Positions 40,711 through 49,496 of a stretch of 64,000 nucleotides of DNA are shown here, in pieces; position 1 is the first letter of the stretch, and each line of letters opens with the position of its first letter. The stretch covers positions 1,080,761 through 1,144,760 of the forward strand of contig JABTUW010000004.1 of NCBI GenBank assembly GCA_015075185.1, read 5' to 3'. Under the pieces are notes generated by a model that was not told the origin of the DNA, did no database searches, and saw only the letters and a program-made list of their open reading frames with translations. This DNA comes from Anaerolineales bacterium (GTDB lineage: Bacteria; Chloroflexota; Anaerolineae; 4572-78; J111). The translations under genes were made by a program, and so were the position numbers.

Positions 40711-41562
40711 ATGGCTTCGCCGGAGTTTTTTAGCTACGCCGAATTGAAACAGGCGGCTGATTTTGTTCAAGGCCAGATCAGCCACCAACCGGCAATCGGC
40801 CTGATTTTGGGGTCGGGGCTGGGGCCGCTGGCCGAGGAGATTGAGGCGGCTCAGGTCATTCCTTACGAGGCCATCCCCCATTTTCCCGTCTCCCGCGCGC
40901 CCGGCCACGCCGGCAGGCTGGTCGTCGGCAAGCTGGCTGGAAAAACCGTAGCCGCCATGCAGGGCCGCGTTCATTTTTACGAAGGCTACTCGCCGCAGCA
41001 CCTCACCCTGCCGGTTCGGGTCATGCAACTGCTGGGAGTCAAGACATTAATTGTGACCAATGCAGCCGGCGGTATCAACCAAAACTTTCGGAAGGGCGAC
41101 CTGATGTTGATCGTTGACCATCTGAATCTGGTCGGCCTGGGCGGCCACCATCCGCTGCGCGACCCTAACCTGGCCGAGTTTGGCCCGCGCTTTCCCAGCA
41201 TGACCCACGCCTATGCCCCGCCGCTCATCACCCTGGCTCACCGCGTCGCTGCGGGGTTGAATCTCACCTTGCAAGAGGGTGTTTACGCCTATGTTGCCGG
41301 CCCGGCCTTCGAGTCCCCTGCTGAGATTCGTCTGCTCAAGGCCATCGGTGCGGATGCGGTCGGCATGTCCACCGCGCCGGAGGTAGTGGTTGCCCATCAC
41401 GGTGGGATGCAGGTTTTGGGCATTAGCAGCATCACCAATATGACCATTCAAGAGATTAACTCGGGCCTGGAAACGACGGAAGAGGAAACCTGGGAAACCA
41501 TCAAAATGGTTGTGCCCAAATTGACGCTGCTGGTAAAGGGTATTCTGGCCGAGATTAACTAA
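40711..41562 (+). CDS. punA: Purine nucleoside phosphorylase (trimeric, PNP-I)
   Basis: A 283-residue phosphorylase cleaving inosine/guanosine (and deoxy forms) with phosphate to the base and ribose 1-phosphate. Phosphate-binding motifs: LILGSGLGPLAEEI, GRVHFYEGYSPQHLTLP and TNAAGGIN. The purine site is AYVAGPAFESPAEIR with GADAVGMSTAPEVVVA, and the Asn region ISSITNMT. Length and motifs are those of the mammalian-like trimeric class. The strong promoter at 40627 and AGGTGA upstream support the ATG at 40711. It leads a likely operon with the cupin gene (9 nt downstream) and sits just before a nucleoside ABC transporter. Confidence 0.95.
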   Translation: MASPEFFSYAELKQAADFVQGQISHQPAIGLILGSGLGPLAEEIEAAQVIPYEAIPHFPVSRAPGHAGRLVVGKLAGKTVAAMQGRVHFYEGYSPQHLTLPVRVMQLLGVKTLIVTNAAGGINQNFRKGDLMLIVDHLNLVGLGGHHPLRDPNLAEFGPRFPSMTHAYAPPLITLAHRVAAGLNLTLQEGVYAYVAGPAFESPAEIRLLKAIGADAVGMSTAPEVVVAHHGGMQVLGISSITNMTIQEINSGLETTEEETWETIKMVVPKLTLLVKGILAEIN

Positions 41563-41571
41563 AGGATGAAC

Positions 41572-42081
41572 ATGCTGACCGCTCAACAGGTGATTGATTT
41601 ACTTCAACTCGAACCGCTGCCCCTGGAAGGCGGTTTCTTTCGCCAGACCTATAAGGCGCCGGAACTGCTTCTCCCAGAAGCGTTGCCGCAGCGCTACTCG
41701 CAGCCGATGGCTTTTGGCACGGCCATCTATGCCCTGCTGACCCCCACCGATTTCTCGGCTATGCACCGGCTGGATACCGACGAAATCTACCACTTTTACT
41801 ACGGCGACCCGCTGGAAATGCTCTTACTGCATCCCGACGGGTCGGGCGAACTGGTTCTCCTGGGTAATGATCTGGAGGCCGGCCTACAGCCGCAGAAGGT
41901 GGTTACCAGAGGCGTCTGGCAGGGGACGCGCCTGGCCTCGGGCGGAAAGTACGGTTTTGCTTTGATTGGTACGACCATGGCTCCCGGCTTTGAATGGGCC
42001 GGGTTTGAACTGGGGGAGAAGGACGCACTGGCTAGTCAATATCCGGCTTTTGCCGAAATGATTGCAGCGAGAGTCCGTTAA
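41572..42081 (+). CDS. DUF985-type cupin
   Basis: A 169-residue small cupin of the DUF985/YML079 type: VIDLLQLEPLPLEGGFFRQTY at the start, GTAIYALLTPTDFSAMHRLDTDEIYHFYYGDPL in the centre, and GFALIGTTMAPGFEWAGFELG towards the end. These proteins have a double-stranded beta-helix that binds small molecules; function unknown. AAGGA is six bases from the ATG at 41572; an ATG at 41566 sits on the SD and is less likely. Cotranscribed with the nucleoside phosphorylase. Confidence 0.88.
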   Translation: MLTAQQVIDLLQLEPLPLEGGFFRQTYKAPELLLPEALPQRYSQPMAFGTAIYALLTPTDFSAMHRLDTDEIYHFYYGDPLEMLLLHPDGSGELVLLGNDLEAGLQPQKVVTRGVWQGTRLASGGKYGFALIGTTMAPGFEWAGFELGEKDALASQYPAFAEMIAARVR

Positions 42082-42113
42082 GAACTTACTTTAAATGAGA
42101 AATGATGAAGGTC

Positions 42114-42143
42114 AGGAGTGTCATAGTGAACTTTGACACTCCT
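42114..42143. terminator. Hairpin between cupin and nucleoside transporter genes
   Basis: AGGAGTGTCA (42114-42123) and TGACACTCCT (42134-42143) form a perfect 10-bp stem with a 10-nt loop, 38 nt before the binding-protein ATG. There is no U-tract. It could be a partial terminator or an mRNA stabiliser for the transporter genes. Confidence 0.45.
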
Positions 42144-42181
42144 CAAAGAATATTTTATTGAAGGAGAGGAGAATTTAACCA

Positions 42182-43270
42182 ATGAAAAAAATATCGTTCT
42201 GGACACTCTTTATCTTAGCCATCGCCGCGCTGGTGATGGCCGCCTGCGGCCAAGCCGCCGCGCCGACCCAGGCCCCGGCTGCGCCCGCAGCGACACAGGA
42301 GGCCAGCGGCCAGGAAACCAAGAGCGACCAGCCGTTGAAGTTTGTCTACGTTTCCCCTTCCCCGTTGGGCGTCAACGACTTTTTAATTATGGGCCAAACT
42401 GGGCTGGAGCAGGCCGGGGACCAATACGGCGCTCAGACCAAAGTCCTGGAAGCGGAAGACCCGACCACCCGCGAAGAGAACGTGCGGGCCGCCGTCAGCG
42501 ATGGGGCCAATATTGTGATTGTGCTGGGCTTTGAGTTCGCCGACATTATCCCCAAGGTAGCCGCCGAGTCAACCAACACCCAGTTCCTGATTGTAGACCA
42601 GTGCATTGACAATCCCCCAGCCAATGTCCACTGCGCCGTCTTTAAGGAATATGAAGCCGCCTTTTTGGTCGGCGCCGTCGCCGCCTCGTTGAGCGAAACC
42701 GGCCATGTCGGCGCGATCAGCGCCCTGGATATTCCCTTCCTCCATCGTTATACCGACGGCTTTGCCGAAGGGGCCAAATATGTCAAGCCCGACATTGAAG
42801 TTTCGACGCTCTGGATTGGCAGTGATGTCACCGCCTTCTCCGACCCGGCCCGGGCCAAAGAGCAGGCCCTGGCTATGGCCGCCGATGGGGCCGACCATAT
42901 TTTTGCCGCCGGCGCGGCCAGCAATCTCGGTATCTTTGAAGCGGCCAAAGAGAAAAAGTTCTTCACCTACGGCGTGGACGTGAACCAGTGTCCCTCCGCC
43001 CCTGGGTTTGTAGTCGAGAACCTGATCAAACGGGTGGACACCGCCATCATCGAGTCGGTGGACAAGATTATGGCCGGCTCCAAAGAAAATCTGCTGGTCT
43101 ACGGCCTGGCCGAAAAAGGCATTGGCCTGGTCGCCCTGACCACCGACAAACCTGAAGACAGCCAGTGCGAGATTATGAAGCACCCTGAGGTCATCGAGCA
43201 GGTCAAAGAAATCCAGCAGAAGATCATCAGCGGCGAAATAAAAATTGAAGATCCCATGTTTAAGAAGTAA
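42182..43270 (+). CDS. BMP/PnrA-family nucleoside-binding lipoprotein
   Basis: A 362-residue receptor of a nucleoside ABC importer (BmpA/Med/PnrA family). The lipoprotein signal ends in the lipobox LVMAAC (Cys22), followed by an Ala/Pro-rich tether and the binding domain from about residue 52 (LKFVYVSPSPLGVNDF). Family features include the segments near GANIVIVLGFEFADIIPKV and KEYEAAFLVGAVAASLSETG, and a DPARAKEQALAMAADGADHIF stretch. Ligands are purine nucleosides such as inosine, adenosine and guanosine. GGAGAGGAG precedes the ATG. The stop codon falls inside repeat G. It heads the transporter operon. Confidence 0.92.
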   Translation: MKKISFWTLFILAIAALVMAACGQAAAPTQAPAAPAATQEASGQETKSDQPLKFVYVSPSPLGVNDFLIMGQTGLEQAGDQYGAQTKVLEAEDPTTREENVRAAVSDGANIVIVLGFEFADIIPKVAAESTNTQFLIVDQCIDNPPANVHCAVFKEYEAAFLVGAVAASLSETGHVGAISALDIPFLHRYTDGFAEGAKYVKPDIEVSTLWIGSDVTAFSDPARAKEQALAMAADGADHIFAAGAASNLGIFEAAKEKKFFTYGVDVNQCPSAPGFVVENLIKRVDTAIIESVDKIMAGSKENLLVYGLAEKGIGLVALTTDKPEDSQCEIMKHPEVIEQVKEIQQKIISGEIKIEDPMFKK

Positions 43271-43332
43271 GAAGTAAGGAGCAGGGAGTAAGAGAAGAAA
43301 TTCCCTTACTCCCTACTACCTACTACCTACTC
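43262..43332. repeat. Iterated palindromic element, family G
   Basis: Left arm AAGAAGTAAGAAGTAAGGAG and GGGAGTAAG (43262-43291). Right arm CTTACTCCC and CTACTACCTACTACC (43304-43332). The left arm contains the TAA stop of the binding-protein gene. The right arm replaces the SD region of the ATPase gene, 8 nt before its ATG. Confidence 0.8.
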
Positions 43333-43340
43333 CCCTCCCC

Positions 43341-44861
43341 ATGTCTTACGCCCTCGAACTGCATGGCATTGTCAAGCGTTTCCCCGGTGTGCTGGCCAAT
43401 GATCACATTGACCTGGCCGTCGAACCGGGGGAAATACGTGCTTTGGTTGGCGAGAACGGGGCCGGCAAAACCACGCTGATGCGGATTTTGTACGGTCTCC
43501 ACCAGCCCGACGCCGGGGAGGTTTATATTCACGGCCAAAAGCAAACCTTCCACTCCCCCCACGACGCTATCCGGGCCGGGCTGGGCATGGTCCACCAGCA
43601 TTTTATGCTCTTTCCCTCGCTGAGCGTCGGCGAAAATGTTATCTACGGCGCTGAGCCAACCCGCGCCGGCTTTGTAGACCGCCGGATGGCCCGGCAAAAA
43701 GTGGCTGAGATTGCTCAGCAGTACGGGTTGCAGGTTGACCCCACTGCCAGAGTGGAGCAACTGCCCGTCGGTATCCGCCAGCGGGTTGAAATTTTGAAGA
43801 CTCTCTACCGCCAGGCCGAGATTCTCATTCTGGACGAGCCGACGGCTGTGCTCACCCCCCAGGAACGCGACAGCCTGTTCAAGATTCTGCGGGGTCTGGC
43901 GGCGCAGGGCAAAACCATCATTTTTATCACCCACAAACTCCACGAAGTGATGAGCCTCTCCGACAAGGCGACGGTGCTGCGCGCGGGCCGGGTCACCGCC
44001 AATCTGCGCACAGCCGAGACTTCACGGGAAGAAATCAGCCGCTACATGGTTGGCCGGGAGGTGATGCTGGTCGTCAACAAACCACCGGCGCAAGTGGGGG
44101 AAGTGGTCTTGGCAGTCGAAAATTTGGTTGTTGAGGATGAGACGGGCCGGGCGCGGGTAGCCGACCTCTCCTTGCAGGTGCGGACGGGGGAAATTGTCGG
44201 CCTGGCCGGGGTGGCCGGTAATGGACAAACAGAATTAATCCAAGCCATCACCGGCCTGGGGCCGATCACTTCAGGCCGGATCACGCTGGAAGAGCAAGAT
44301 GTCAGCCATGTTTCGGTGGCCGGGCGGCGCAAAGCCGGGCAGGCCTATATCCCGGAAGATCGCACCCACGTGGGCCTGGCTGCCGCCGCCAGCGTGGCCG
44401 ATAACCTACTCATGGGCTTTCAACGAGAAGCGGCCTTTTCCCGGCACGGCCTGCTGTCGTTGAAGGGAATCAGGGAGCATGCCAGCCGCCTGATTCAACG
44501 GTATGCGATCAAAGTTGCCGCTCCCTCCGAGCCAGCGGCCAATCTTTCCGGCGGCAATTTGCAGAAAGTGGTGGTAGCCAGGGAGTTTTCGCACCAGGGC
44601 CGGCTGTTGATTGCCGAGCAGCCAACGCGTGGGGTAGATGTCGGTTCGATTGAATTTATCCACCAGCGGCTGCTCAATTACCGCAGTGAAGGCAACGCCA
44701 TTTTGCTGGTCTCGGCGGAGTTGAGCGAAATTATGAGCCTGGCGGATCGGATTCTGGTGATGTTCGAGGGCCGGATTGTGGGAGAGTTAAACGCCGCCGA
44801 AGCCAGCGAGGCCAAATTGGGGCTGCTCATGGCCGGGGGCAGCGAGAAAATTAGAGATTAG
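43341..44861 (+). CDS. Nucleoside ABC transporter, double ATPase
   Basis: A 506-residue ATPase with two ABC domains, the architecture of BmpB/NupA/YufO and sugar importers. Domain 1 has Walker A GENGAGKTT (about 33-41), signature LPVGIRQRVEI and Walker B ILILDEPTAVL. Domain 2 has a degenerate Walker A GVAGNGQTE, signature LSGGNLQKVVVAREF and LLIAEQPTRGVDVG. It energises nucleoside uptake with the permeases that follow. No SD precedes the ATG because repeat G supplies a pyrimidine tract there; translation may depend on coupling. The next gene starts directly after its stop. Confidence 0.95.
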   Translation: MSYALELHGIVKRFPGVLANDHIDLAVEPGEIRALVGENGAGKTTLMRILYGLHQPDAGEVYIHGQKQTFHSPHDAIRAGLGMVHQHFMLFPSLSVGENVIYGAEPTRAGFVDRRMARQKVAEIAQQYGLQVDPTARVEQLPVGIRQRVEILKTLYRQAEILILDEPTAVLTPQERDSLFKILRGLAAQGKTIIFITHKLHEVMSLSDKATVLRAGRVTANLRTAETSREEISRYMVGREVMLVVNKPPAQVGEVVLAVENLVVEDETGRARVADLSLQVRTGEIVGLAGVAGNGQTELIQAITGLGPITSGRITLEEQDVSHVSVAGRRKAGQAYIPEDRTHVGLAAAASVADNLLMGFQREAAFSRHGLLSLKGIREHASRLIQRYAIKVAAPSEPAANLSGGNLQKVVVAREFSHQGRLLIAEQPTRGVDVGSIEFIHQRLLNYRSEGNAILLVSAELSEIMSLADRILVMFEGRIVGELNAAEASEAKLGLLMAGGSEKIRD

Positions 44862-45935
44862 ATGCAAATGAAGGCTTCTCTTCCTCTATCCGCTGGAGTG
44901 CGGCCGGTGGTCAATGCCTTGCAGGGGCCGGTACTGGCTGTTTTGGGCGCAGTGCTCATCGGCGGGGTGATTATGGTCCTCACCGGCCACGATCCGCTGC
45001 AAGCCTACTGGGCGATGCTCGAGGGCGCCGTAGGTGGGCAAAATCTCCCGGCCACCCTCAGCCGGGCTGCGCCGATTGTGGGCATGGGGCTGGCCGCAGC
45101 AATAGCCTTTCGGGCCGGCTTTTTTAACCTGGGCGGCGAAGGCCAACTGGTCTTGGGCGGGCTGACCACGGCCCTGGTGACCATCTACTTACCCTTACCT
45201 GCCCCGTTGCTGCTGCCGGTTGCCTTCATTGCCGCAGCCGTCGTGGCCGGAGTGTATGCCTGGCTGGCTGCCTTTTTCCAGTTTCGCTTTAATGTCCCTT
45301 TATTGATCAGCACCCTGCTGCTGAACTACCCGGCCCGTTTTTTTGCCTCCTACCTGGTCACCCACCCCTTTCGAGACGTCCCTTCCGGCATGCCCCAAAC
45401 CTACCCGGTGCCGCTGGCGGTCAATCTACCGCCGCTGAGCCAGGATGATCGTTTACATGCCGGCCTGTTTATCACCCTGGCACTGGTGTTAGCGGCTGCT
45501 TTTGTCATTAATCGTACCGTCGCGGGTTACGAAATCCGCATGGCCGGGCTGAACGCCAATTTTGTGCGCTACGGCGGGGTTGACCTGCGCCGTCTCGGCT
45601 ACCGGGTGATGTTTGCCAGCGGGGCCATCGCCGGCATCGTCGGGGCGATTGAGGTGCTGGGGGTCCACCAGCGTTATATTGACGACGCGCTGACCTCGCC
45701 GCTGTATGCCTGGGTCGGGTTGATGACCGCGCTCCTGTCCGGTTCCAACCCGCTGGGGGTGCTGGTGGCGGGCCTGTTTTTCTCGGCGGTACAGACCGGC
45801 GGCTTTGCCCTGGAGCGGGCCACCGAAGTGCCACGCGAGCTGTCTCGCGTGCTGCAAGCCTTGATTATCCTGCTGGTCGCCGCCCGGCAGCGCTTTCACT
45901 TTGGCAACGGAGGGCCAGAGGATGATAAAGAATAA
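44862..45935 (+). CDS. Nucleoside ABC transporter permease 1 (YufP-like)
   Basis: A 357-residue BPD_transp_2 permease with about 8-10 membrane segments. Typical stretches are ALSRAAPIVGMGLAAAIAFRAGFFNLGGEGQLVLGG and, in the cytoplasmic coupling region, AGYEIRMAGLNANFVRYGGVD. Its start codon abuts the ATPase stop (TAG-ATG), with a second ATG six bases on. It pairs with the permease at 46048 to form the heterodimeric channel, as in other nucleoside importers of the family. Confidence 0.93.
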   Translation: MQMKASLPLSAGVRPVVNALQGPVLAVLGAVLIGGVIMVLTGHDPLQAYWAMLEGAVGGQNLPATLSRAAPIVGMGLAAAIAFRAGFFNLGGEGQLVLGGLTTALVTIYLPLPAPLLLPVAFIAAAVVAGVYAWLAAFFQFRFNVPLLISTLLLNYPARFFASYLVTHPFRDVPSGMPQTYPVPLAVNLPPLSQDDRLHAGLFITLALVLAAAFVINRTVAGYEIRMAGLNANFVRYGGVDLRRLGYRVMFASGAIAGIVGAIEVLGVHQRYIDDALTSPLYAWVGLMTALLSGSNPLGVLVAGLFFSAVQTGGFALERATEVPRELSRVLQALIILLVAARQRFHFGNGGPEDDKE

Positions 45936-45969
45936 AACACGAAATTTCACGAACTGGCACGAAGATCTT

Positions 45970-46030
45970 TTGGAGGACTGGAGGGTTGACGAGTGCTGTT
46001 TTCCAGCCTTCCAATCCTCCACTCCTCCAA
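45970..46030. repeat. Iterated palindromic element, family C (C4)
   Basis: TTGGAGGACTGGAGGGTT (45970-45987) is answered by CCAGCCTTCCAATCC and TCCACTCCTCCAA (46003-46030). It lies between two permease genes of one operon, 17 nt before the second ATG, which has no SD of its own. Confidence 0.75.
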
Positions 46031-46047
46031 CCGAGTAACCTTAAACC

Positions 46048-46962
46048 ATGACCGAATTTTTCAACATCTTTGACGCAACCCTGCTCAACTCGACCTTTCG
46101 CTTTGTGACCCCCATTTTGCTGGCAGCTTTGGGCGGGTTGATCTGCGAGCGGGTCGGCGTGTTCAATATCGCCCTGGAAGGCTTGATGCTGACCGGCGCG
46201 TTTACGGCGGTGGTCGGCAGTTACTATGCCGGCAGTGCGGTGGGCGGTGTGTTGACAGCGGTGGTGGCGGGAATCGCACTGGCAGCTATTTTTGCCTATT
46301 TTGCCGTGACCCTGCGCGGCGATATGATCGTGCTGGGCATTGCCCTCAACCTGCTTGCCTCGGGGCTGACCGTCTTCCTGCTGCGGACCATCTTTGGGGT
46401 CAAGGGCGCGTTCCAGGATCCCAGATTACAGGGTTTGGGCAAAATTGACATTCCCGGCCTGGAAGTGCTGCCCATTCTAGGCCCGCTGTTATCGGGCCAC
46501 AGTTGGGTGATTTATCTCTCCTGGCTGCTGGTCGCGGCAATGCAACTGCTCCTGTTCCACCATGCCCTTGGCCTGCGCATGCGCGGCGTTGGCGAGCACC
46601 CGGAAGCTGCGGCGACCCTGGGCGTCAGTGTGACCGGCCTGCGTTACCTGGCCGTGCTGCTCTCCGGGGCGCTGTGCGGGCTGGCCGGGGCGCAGTTGTC
46701 GCTGGGTAACGTGACCCTGTTTGTGGAGAATATGAGCGCCGGGCGGGGCTGGATCGCCGTGGTGGCGGTCATGTTTGGCCAGGCGCACCCGCTGGGCGTC
46801 CTGGCCGCCAGCCTCCTTTTCGGCCTGGCCGACTCGATTGGCTTTCGGCTGCAAGGGCTGCAAATGCCCTCGCAGTTCACCGGTATGGTGCCTTACGTGG
46901 TCACTCTGGTCAGCCTGTTCATCATCGAGACCCAGCGCCGACGCAAGGCAGTCAGATCATAA
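46048..46962 (+). CDS. Nucleoside ABC transporter permease 2 (YufQ-like)
   Basis: A 304-residue BPD_transp_2 permease. It has TPILLAALGGLICERVGVFNIALEGLMLTGAF at the N-terminus, the coupling region GLRMRGVGEHPEAAATLGVSVTGLRY, and AGRGWIAVVAVMFGQAHPLGVL near the end, all typical of the second permease of BMP-type importers. No SD is visible upstream; element C4 occupies the gap after permease 1. It ends the transporter operon, which is complete: receptor, ATPase and two permeases. Confidence 0.93.
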   Translation: MTEFFNIFDATLLNSTFRFVTPILLAALGGLICERVGVFNIALEGLMLTGAFTAVVGSYYAGSAVGGVLTAVVAGIALAAIFAYFAVTLRGDMIVLGIALNLLASGLTVFLLRTIFGVKGAFQDPRLQGLGKIDIPGLEVLPILGPLLSGHSWVIYLSWLLVAAMQLLLFHHALGLRMRGVGEHPEAAATLGVSVTGLRYLAVLLSGALCGLAGAQLSLGNVTLFVENMSAGRGWIAVVAVMFGQAHPLGVLAASLLFGLADSIGFRLQGLQMPSQFTGMVPYVVTLVSLFIIETQRRRKAVRS

Positions 46963-47009
46963 CCTGTCACAAAACGCCCGCTGACGCGCCTTTATTCCCC
47001 GGTGTCTCT

Positions 47010-47037
47010 TTGAATTGGGATAGGGGTGGTCTATAAT
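47010..47037 (+). promoter_or_regulatory. Sigma-70-type promoter of the LURP-one gene
   Basis: TTGAAT (47010-47015), 16-nt spacer, TATAAT (47032-47037), then AAAGGAGG 10 nt later. The leader is very short. Confidence 0.65.
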
Positions 47038-47060
47038 AATTCGACAAAGGAGGAAATGAC

Positions 47061-47570
47061 ATGACCCACCGTTACAAGCTGCGCCAGCGCCTGATCTCGC
47101 TGGGCGACGATTTTGTGATTGAGGATGAGCATGGGCAACCCGTATACAATGTGGACAACAAGCTCCTGCGCATCCGCGATACGTTTGTGATTACCGACAA
47201 GGAAGGCAACGAGGTCGCGACCATCCGCGAGCGCATGCTCGCCCTGCGCGAAACCCTGGACATCCTCCGCGGCGGCGAGGCCATCGCGGTCATTCGCAAG
47301 GCCTGGTTCACTCCTCTCCGCGATAAATTCATGATTGACGTCAAGGGCGGTGACGATTTGGTGGCCCAGGGCAACCTGCTGGACCACGAGTACAGTATCC
47401 GCCGGGGCGACACGGTGATCGCCCAGGTATCGAAGCGTTGGTTCACTTTTCGCGATACCTACGGCATTACCATTAACCCAGGCGAAGATGACGGTCTGAT
47501 CCTGGCAATTGCCGTGGCCATTGACGAGATGGTCCATGACGATGTGAAGTCCAAGGACAGCGACGAGTAA
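47061..47570 (+). CDS. LURP-one/tubby-like (YxjI) protein
   Basis: A 169-residue LURP-one-related protein, a 12-stranded barrel related to Tubby C-terminal domains. Repeating hairpins are seen in YKLRQRLISLGDDFVIEDEHG, LLRIRDTFVITDKEGNEV, LRETLDILRGGEAIAVIRK and KRWFTFRDTYGITI. No signal or membrane segment. Function in bacteria is unknown; in plants and animals related folds act at membranes. AAAGGAGG precedes the ATG. It is a single-gene unit with its own promoter (47010) and terminator (47579). Confidence 0.88.
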   Translation: MTHRYKLRQRLISLGDDFVIEDEHGQPVYNVDNKLLRIRDTFVITDKEGNEVATIRERMLALRETLDILRGGEAIAVIRKAWFTPLRDKFMIDVKGGDDLVAQGNLLDHEYSIRRGDTVIAQVSKRWFTFRDTYGITINPGEDDGLILAIAVAIDEMVHDDVKSKDSDE

Positions 47571-47578
47571 GATGTATT

Positions 47579-47616
47579 CGGAGTCCAAAAGCAATGCTTT
47601 TGGACTCCGGTTTTTT
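47579..47616 (+). terminator. Intrinsic terminator after the LURP-one gene
   Basis: CGGAGTCCAAAAGC, loop AAT, GCTTTTGGACTCCG, then G and TTTTTT. A 14-bp perfect stem. Confidence 0.92.
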
Positions 47617-47695
47617 ATCGTCCACGGCCCCTCGGCTCTTTTGACTTGAACCGGCATTTCTCCATGATCCAACTAGCAAGAAAGGTACACCTCAA

Positions 47696-48133
47696 ATGCT
47701 CGAAATCGTTTTAACCATCTTCGTCGGTTTGCTCGGCGGGTTTGCCGTTGGGGTTCAGGGACCGATTGCCGGAGCCATGGGGCAGCGCGTGGGCGGCCTG
47801 GGCAGCAGCTTCATTGTGCATGTCAGCGGGGCTATCCTGTCTGGCCTGCTGCTGGCGGCTCGCGGGGGCGAAATGATTCAAAACTGGCGCGGCCTGTCCT
47901 GGTATATGCTCGGCTCCGGCGGGTTTGGTGTCATCCTCTATCTGACCCTCATGCACACCCTGCCGCGCATGGGCGCAACCACCGCCGTGACCCTCATCAT
48001 CATTGGGCAGTTGGTGATGGGCATGTTGATTGACCAGTTCGGCTGGTTCGGCGTGGCCGTGCGGCCCATTGACGGCTGGCGGGTGGCGGCGGTATTTTTT
48101 TTACTGGTTGGGGGGTATTTGATGGTTAGATGA
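47696..48133 (+). CDS. YdcZ/DUF606-family membrane protein
   Basis: A 145-residue integral membrane protein of the YdcZ (DUF606) group in the drug/metabolite transporter clan, with about five helices: IFVGLLGGFAVGVQGPIAGAMG, SSFIVHVSGAILSGLLLAA, WYMLGSGGFGVILYLTLMHT, GATTAVTLIIIGQLVMGMLID and VAAVFFLLVGGYLM. Such proteins usually act as dimers or pairs; substrate unknown. AAAGG precedes the ATG. It is followed 39 nt later by an amidohydrolase gene, so it may move a nitrogenous base or its product (inference). Confidence 0.85.
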   Translation: MLEIVLTIFVGLLGGFAVGVQGPIAGAMGQRVGGLGSSFIVHVSGAILSGLLLAARGGEMIQNWRGLSWYMLGSGGFGVILYLTLMHTLPRMGATTAVTLIIIGQLVMGMLIDQFGWFGVAVRPIDGWRVAAVFFLLVGGYLMVR

Positions 48134-48172
48134 CGAGTCATAATTCTGAATCGGGAAAAGAGAAGGAAGCGC

Positions 48173-49480
48173 ATGACCACGATCCATCTTCGTAACCTTG
48201 ACATTGTAACGTTAGACGAGCAGGGCACAATTCATCGCCAGGCCGATTTAGTCGTGGCCGACGGATTTATTACTCACCTGGGTCAAGCTCCGGACACCCT
48301 CCAGGCGGACGAGATCATTGACGCCAGCGGTCGGGTGGCCCTGCCCGGGTTAGTCAATGCGCACTGCCACAGCCCGATGACTTTGCTGCGCGGCTGGGCT
48401 GAAGACATGTACTTTCCGGAGTGGCTACCAAAAGTTTGGCGTGCGGAAAATCAGCTAACCGGCCCTGACATTTACTGGGGTGCTGCCCTGGCCGCATGCG
48501 AAATGATCCGCACCGGCACGATTGCCTTTAATGATATGTATTTTTTTATGGATCGTGTGGCCGAAGTCGTGAGCGAAAGCGGGATGAAGGCCGCCCTGAC
48601 CTGGGGCTTTTTCGATCCCGGCGACGGCACAGCGGTGGGTCCCGCCCTGGAGCAGACAATTGAGTGGATAAAAGCGACCCATGCCAGGGGCAACAGCCGG
48701 ATAAAAACGTATCTGGGTCCCCATTCCCCTTATACCTGTTCACAGACAACCCTTGAACGCGTGGTTGAAATTGCCCATGAGCTGGGGCAGGGCATCCACC
48801 TGCATCTATCCGAGTCGCAGGAACAGGTAGACCAATCGTTGAAGCGTTATGGCCTGCGTCCCGTCCAGCATCTAAACAGCATCGGCGTTTTTGAGGTACC
48901 CGGCGGGTGTATAGCTGCCCATACCATCTATATTGACGGTCAAGATATTGAGATCCTGGCTAAAAAAGGGGTGTGTGTCCCTCATTGCCCCATTACCTAC
49001 ATGAAGCTGGCTATGCCCTTCTTTTCATTCAAGGCTAATCTACAGGCCGGGGTCAAGATGTGTCTGGGTACCGATGGCCCGGCCTCAAACGCCGATATGG
49101 ACATGTTCGCCGTCATCCGCCAGACAGCCTTGACCCAGAAATTATTACAAGTTGACCCGACCATGATGCCGGCCGATACCGTGTTGCGGCTGGCCACACA
49201 GGCCGGCGCAAAGGCCTTGGGCTTTACTGACAGCGGCGTGTTGAAGGTAGGCGCGCCGGCCGATCTGATCCTGGTCAACCTAGACGCGCCCCATCTGCGT
49301 CCGGTTCACAATCTGATTGCTAATCTCGTTCATTCGGCCAAAGGCAGCGATGTTACCGACGTGATGGTTGACGGTCAGTGGCTGATGCGCAACCGGGAAC
49401 TAAAAACCCTGGATGAAGACCGGATTTTATACGAGGTCGAAACCAGGGCCAAAGCGTTGGTTGAACGAGTCAAGCAGTAA
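48173..49480 (+). CDS. TRZ/ATZ-type amidohydrolase (MtaD/SsnA-like deaminase)
   Basis: A 435-residue metal-dependent hydrolase of the 5'-methylthioadenosine/S-adenosylhomocysteine deaminase/guanine deaminase group. The metal site is NAHCHSPMTLLRGWAED (HxH), with HLSESQEQVD, AAHTIYIDG and GTDGPASNADMDMF (final Asp ligand). PHCPITYMKLA is the usual loop after the third His. It should deaminate a purine or related base/nucleoside. GGAAG precedes the ATG. It starts a probable operon with two SDRs and a second amidohydrolase (51319) of the same family. Confidence 0.88.
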   Translation: MTTIHLRNLDIVTLDEQGTIHRQADLVVADGFITHLGQAPDTLQADEIIDASGRVALPGLVNAHCHSPMTLLRGWAEDMYFPEWLPKVWRAENQLTGPDIYWGAALAACEMIRTGTIAFNDMYFFMDRVAEVVSESGMKAALTWGFFDPGDGTAVGPALEQTIEWIKATHARGNSRIKTYLGPHSPYTCSQTTLERVVEIAHELGQGIHLHLSESQEQVDQSLKRYGLRPVQHLNSIGVFEVPGGCIAAHTIYIDGQDIEILAKKGVCVPHCPITYMKLAMPFFSFKANLQAGVKMCLGTDGPASNADMDMFAVIRQTALTQKLLQVDPTMMPADTVLRLATQAGAKALGFTDSGVLKVGAPADLILVNLDAPHLRPVHNLIANLVHSAKGSDVTDVMVDGQWLMRNRELKTLDEDRILYEVETRAKALVERVKQ

Positions 49481-49496
49481 ACTGGGGTGAGAAATT

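Noticed and set aside
42082..42181. Purine riboswitch before the nucleoside receptor gene
   Set aside because: Only a single hairpin is present; there is no three-way junction or conserved purine-aptamer core.
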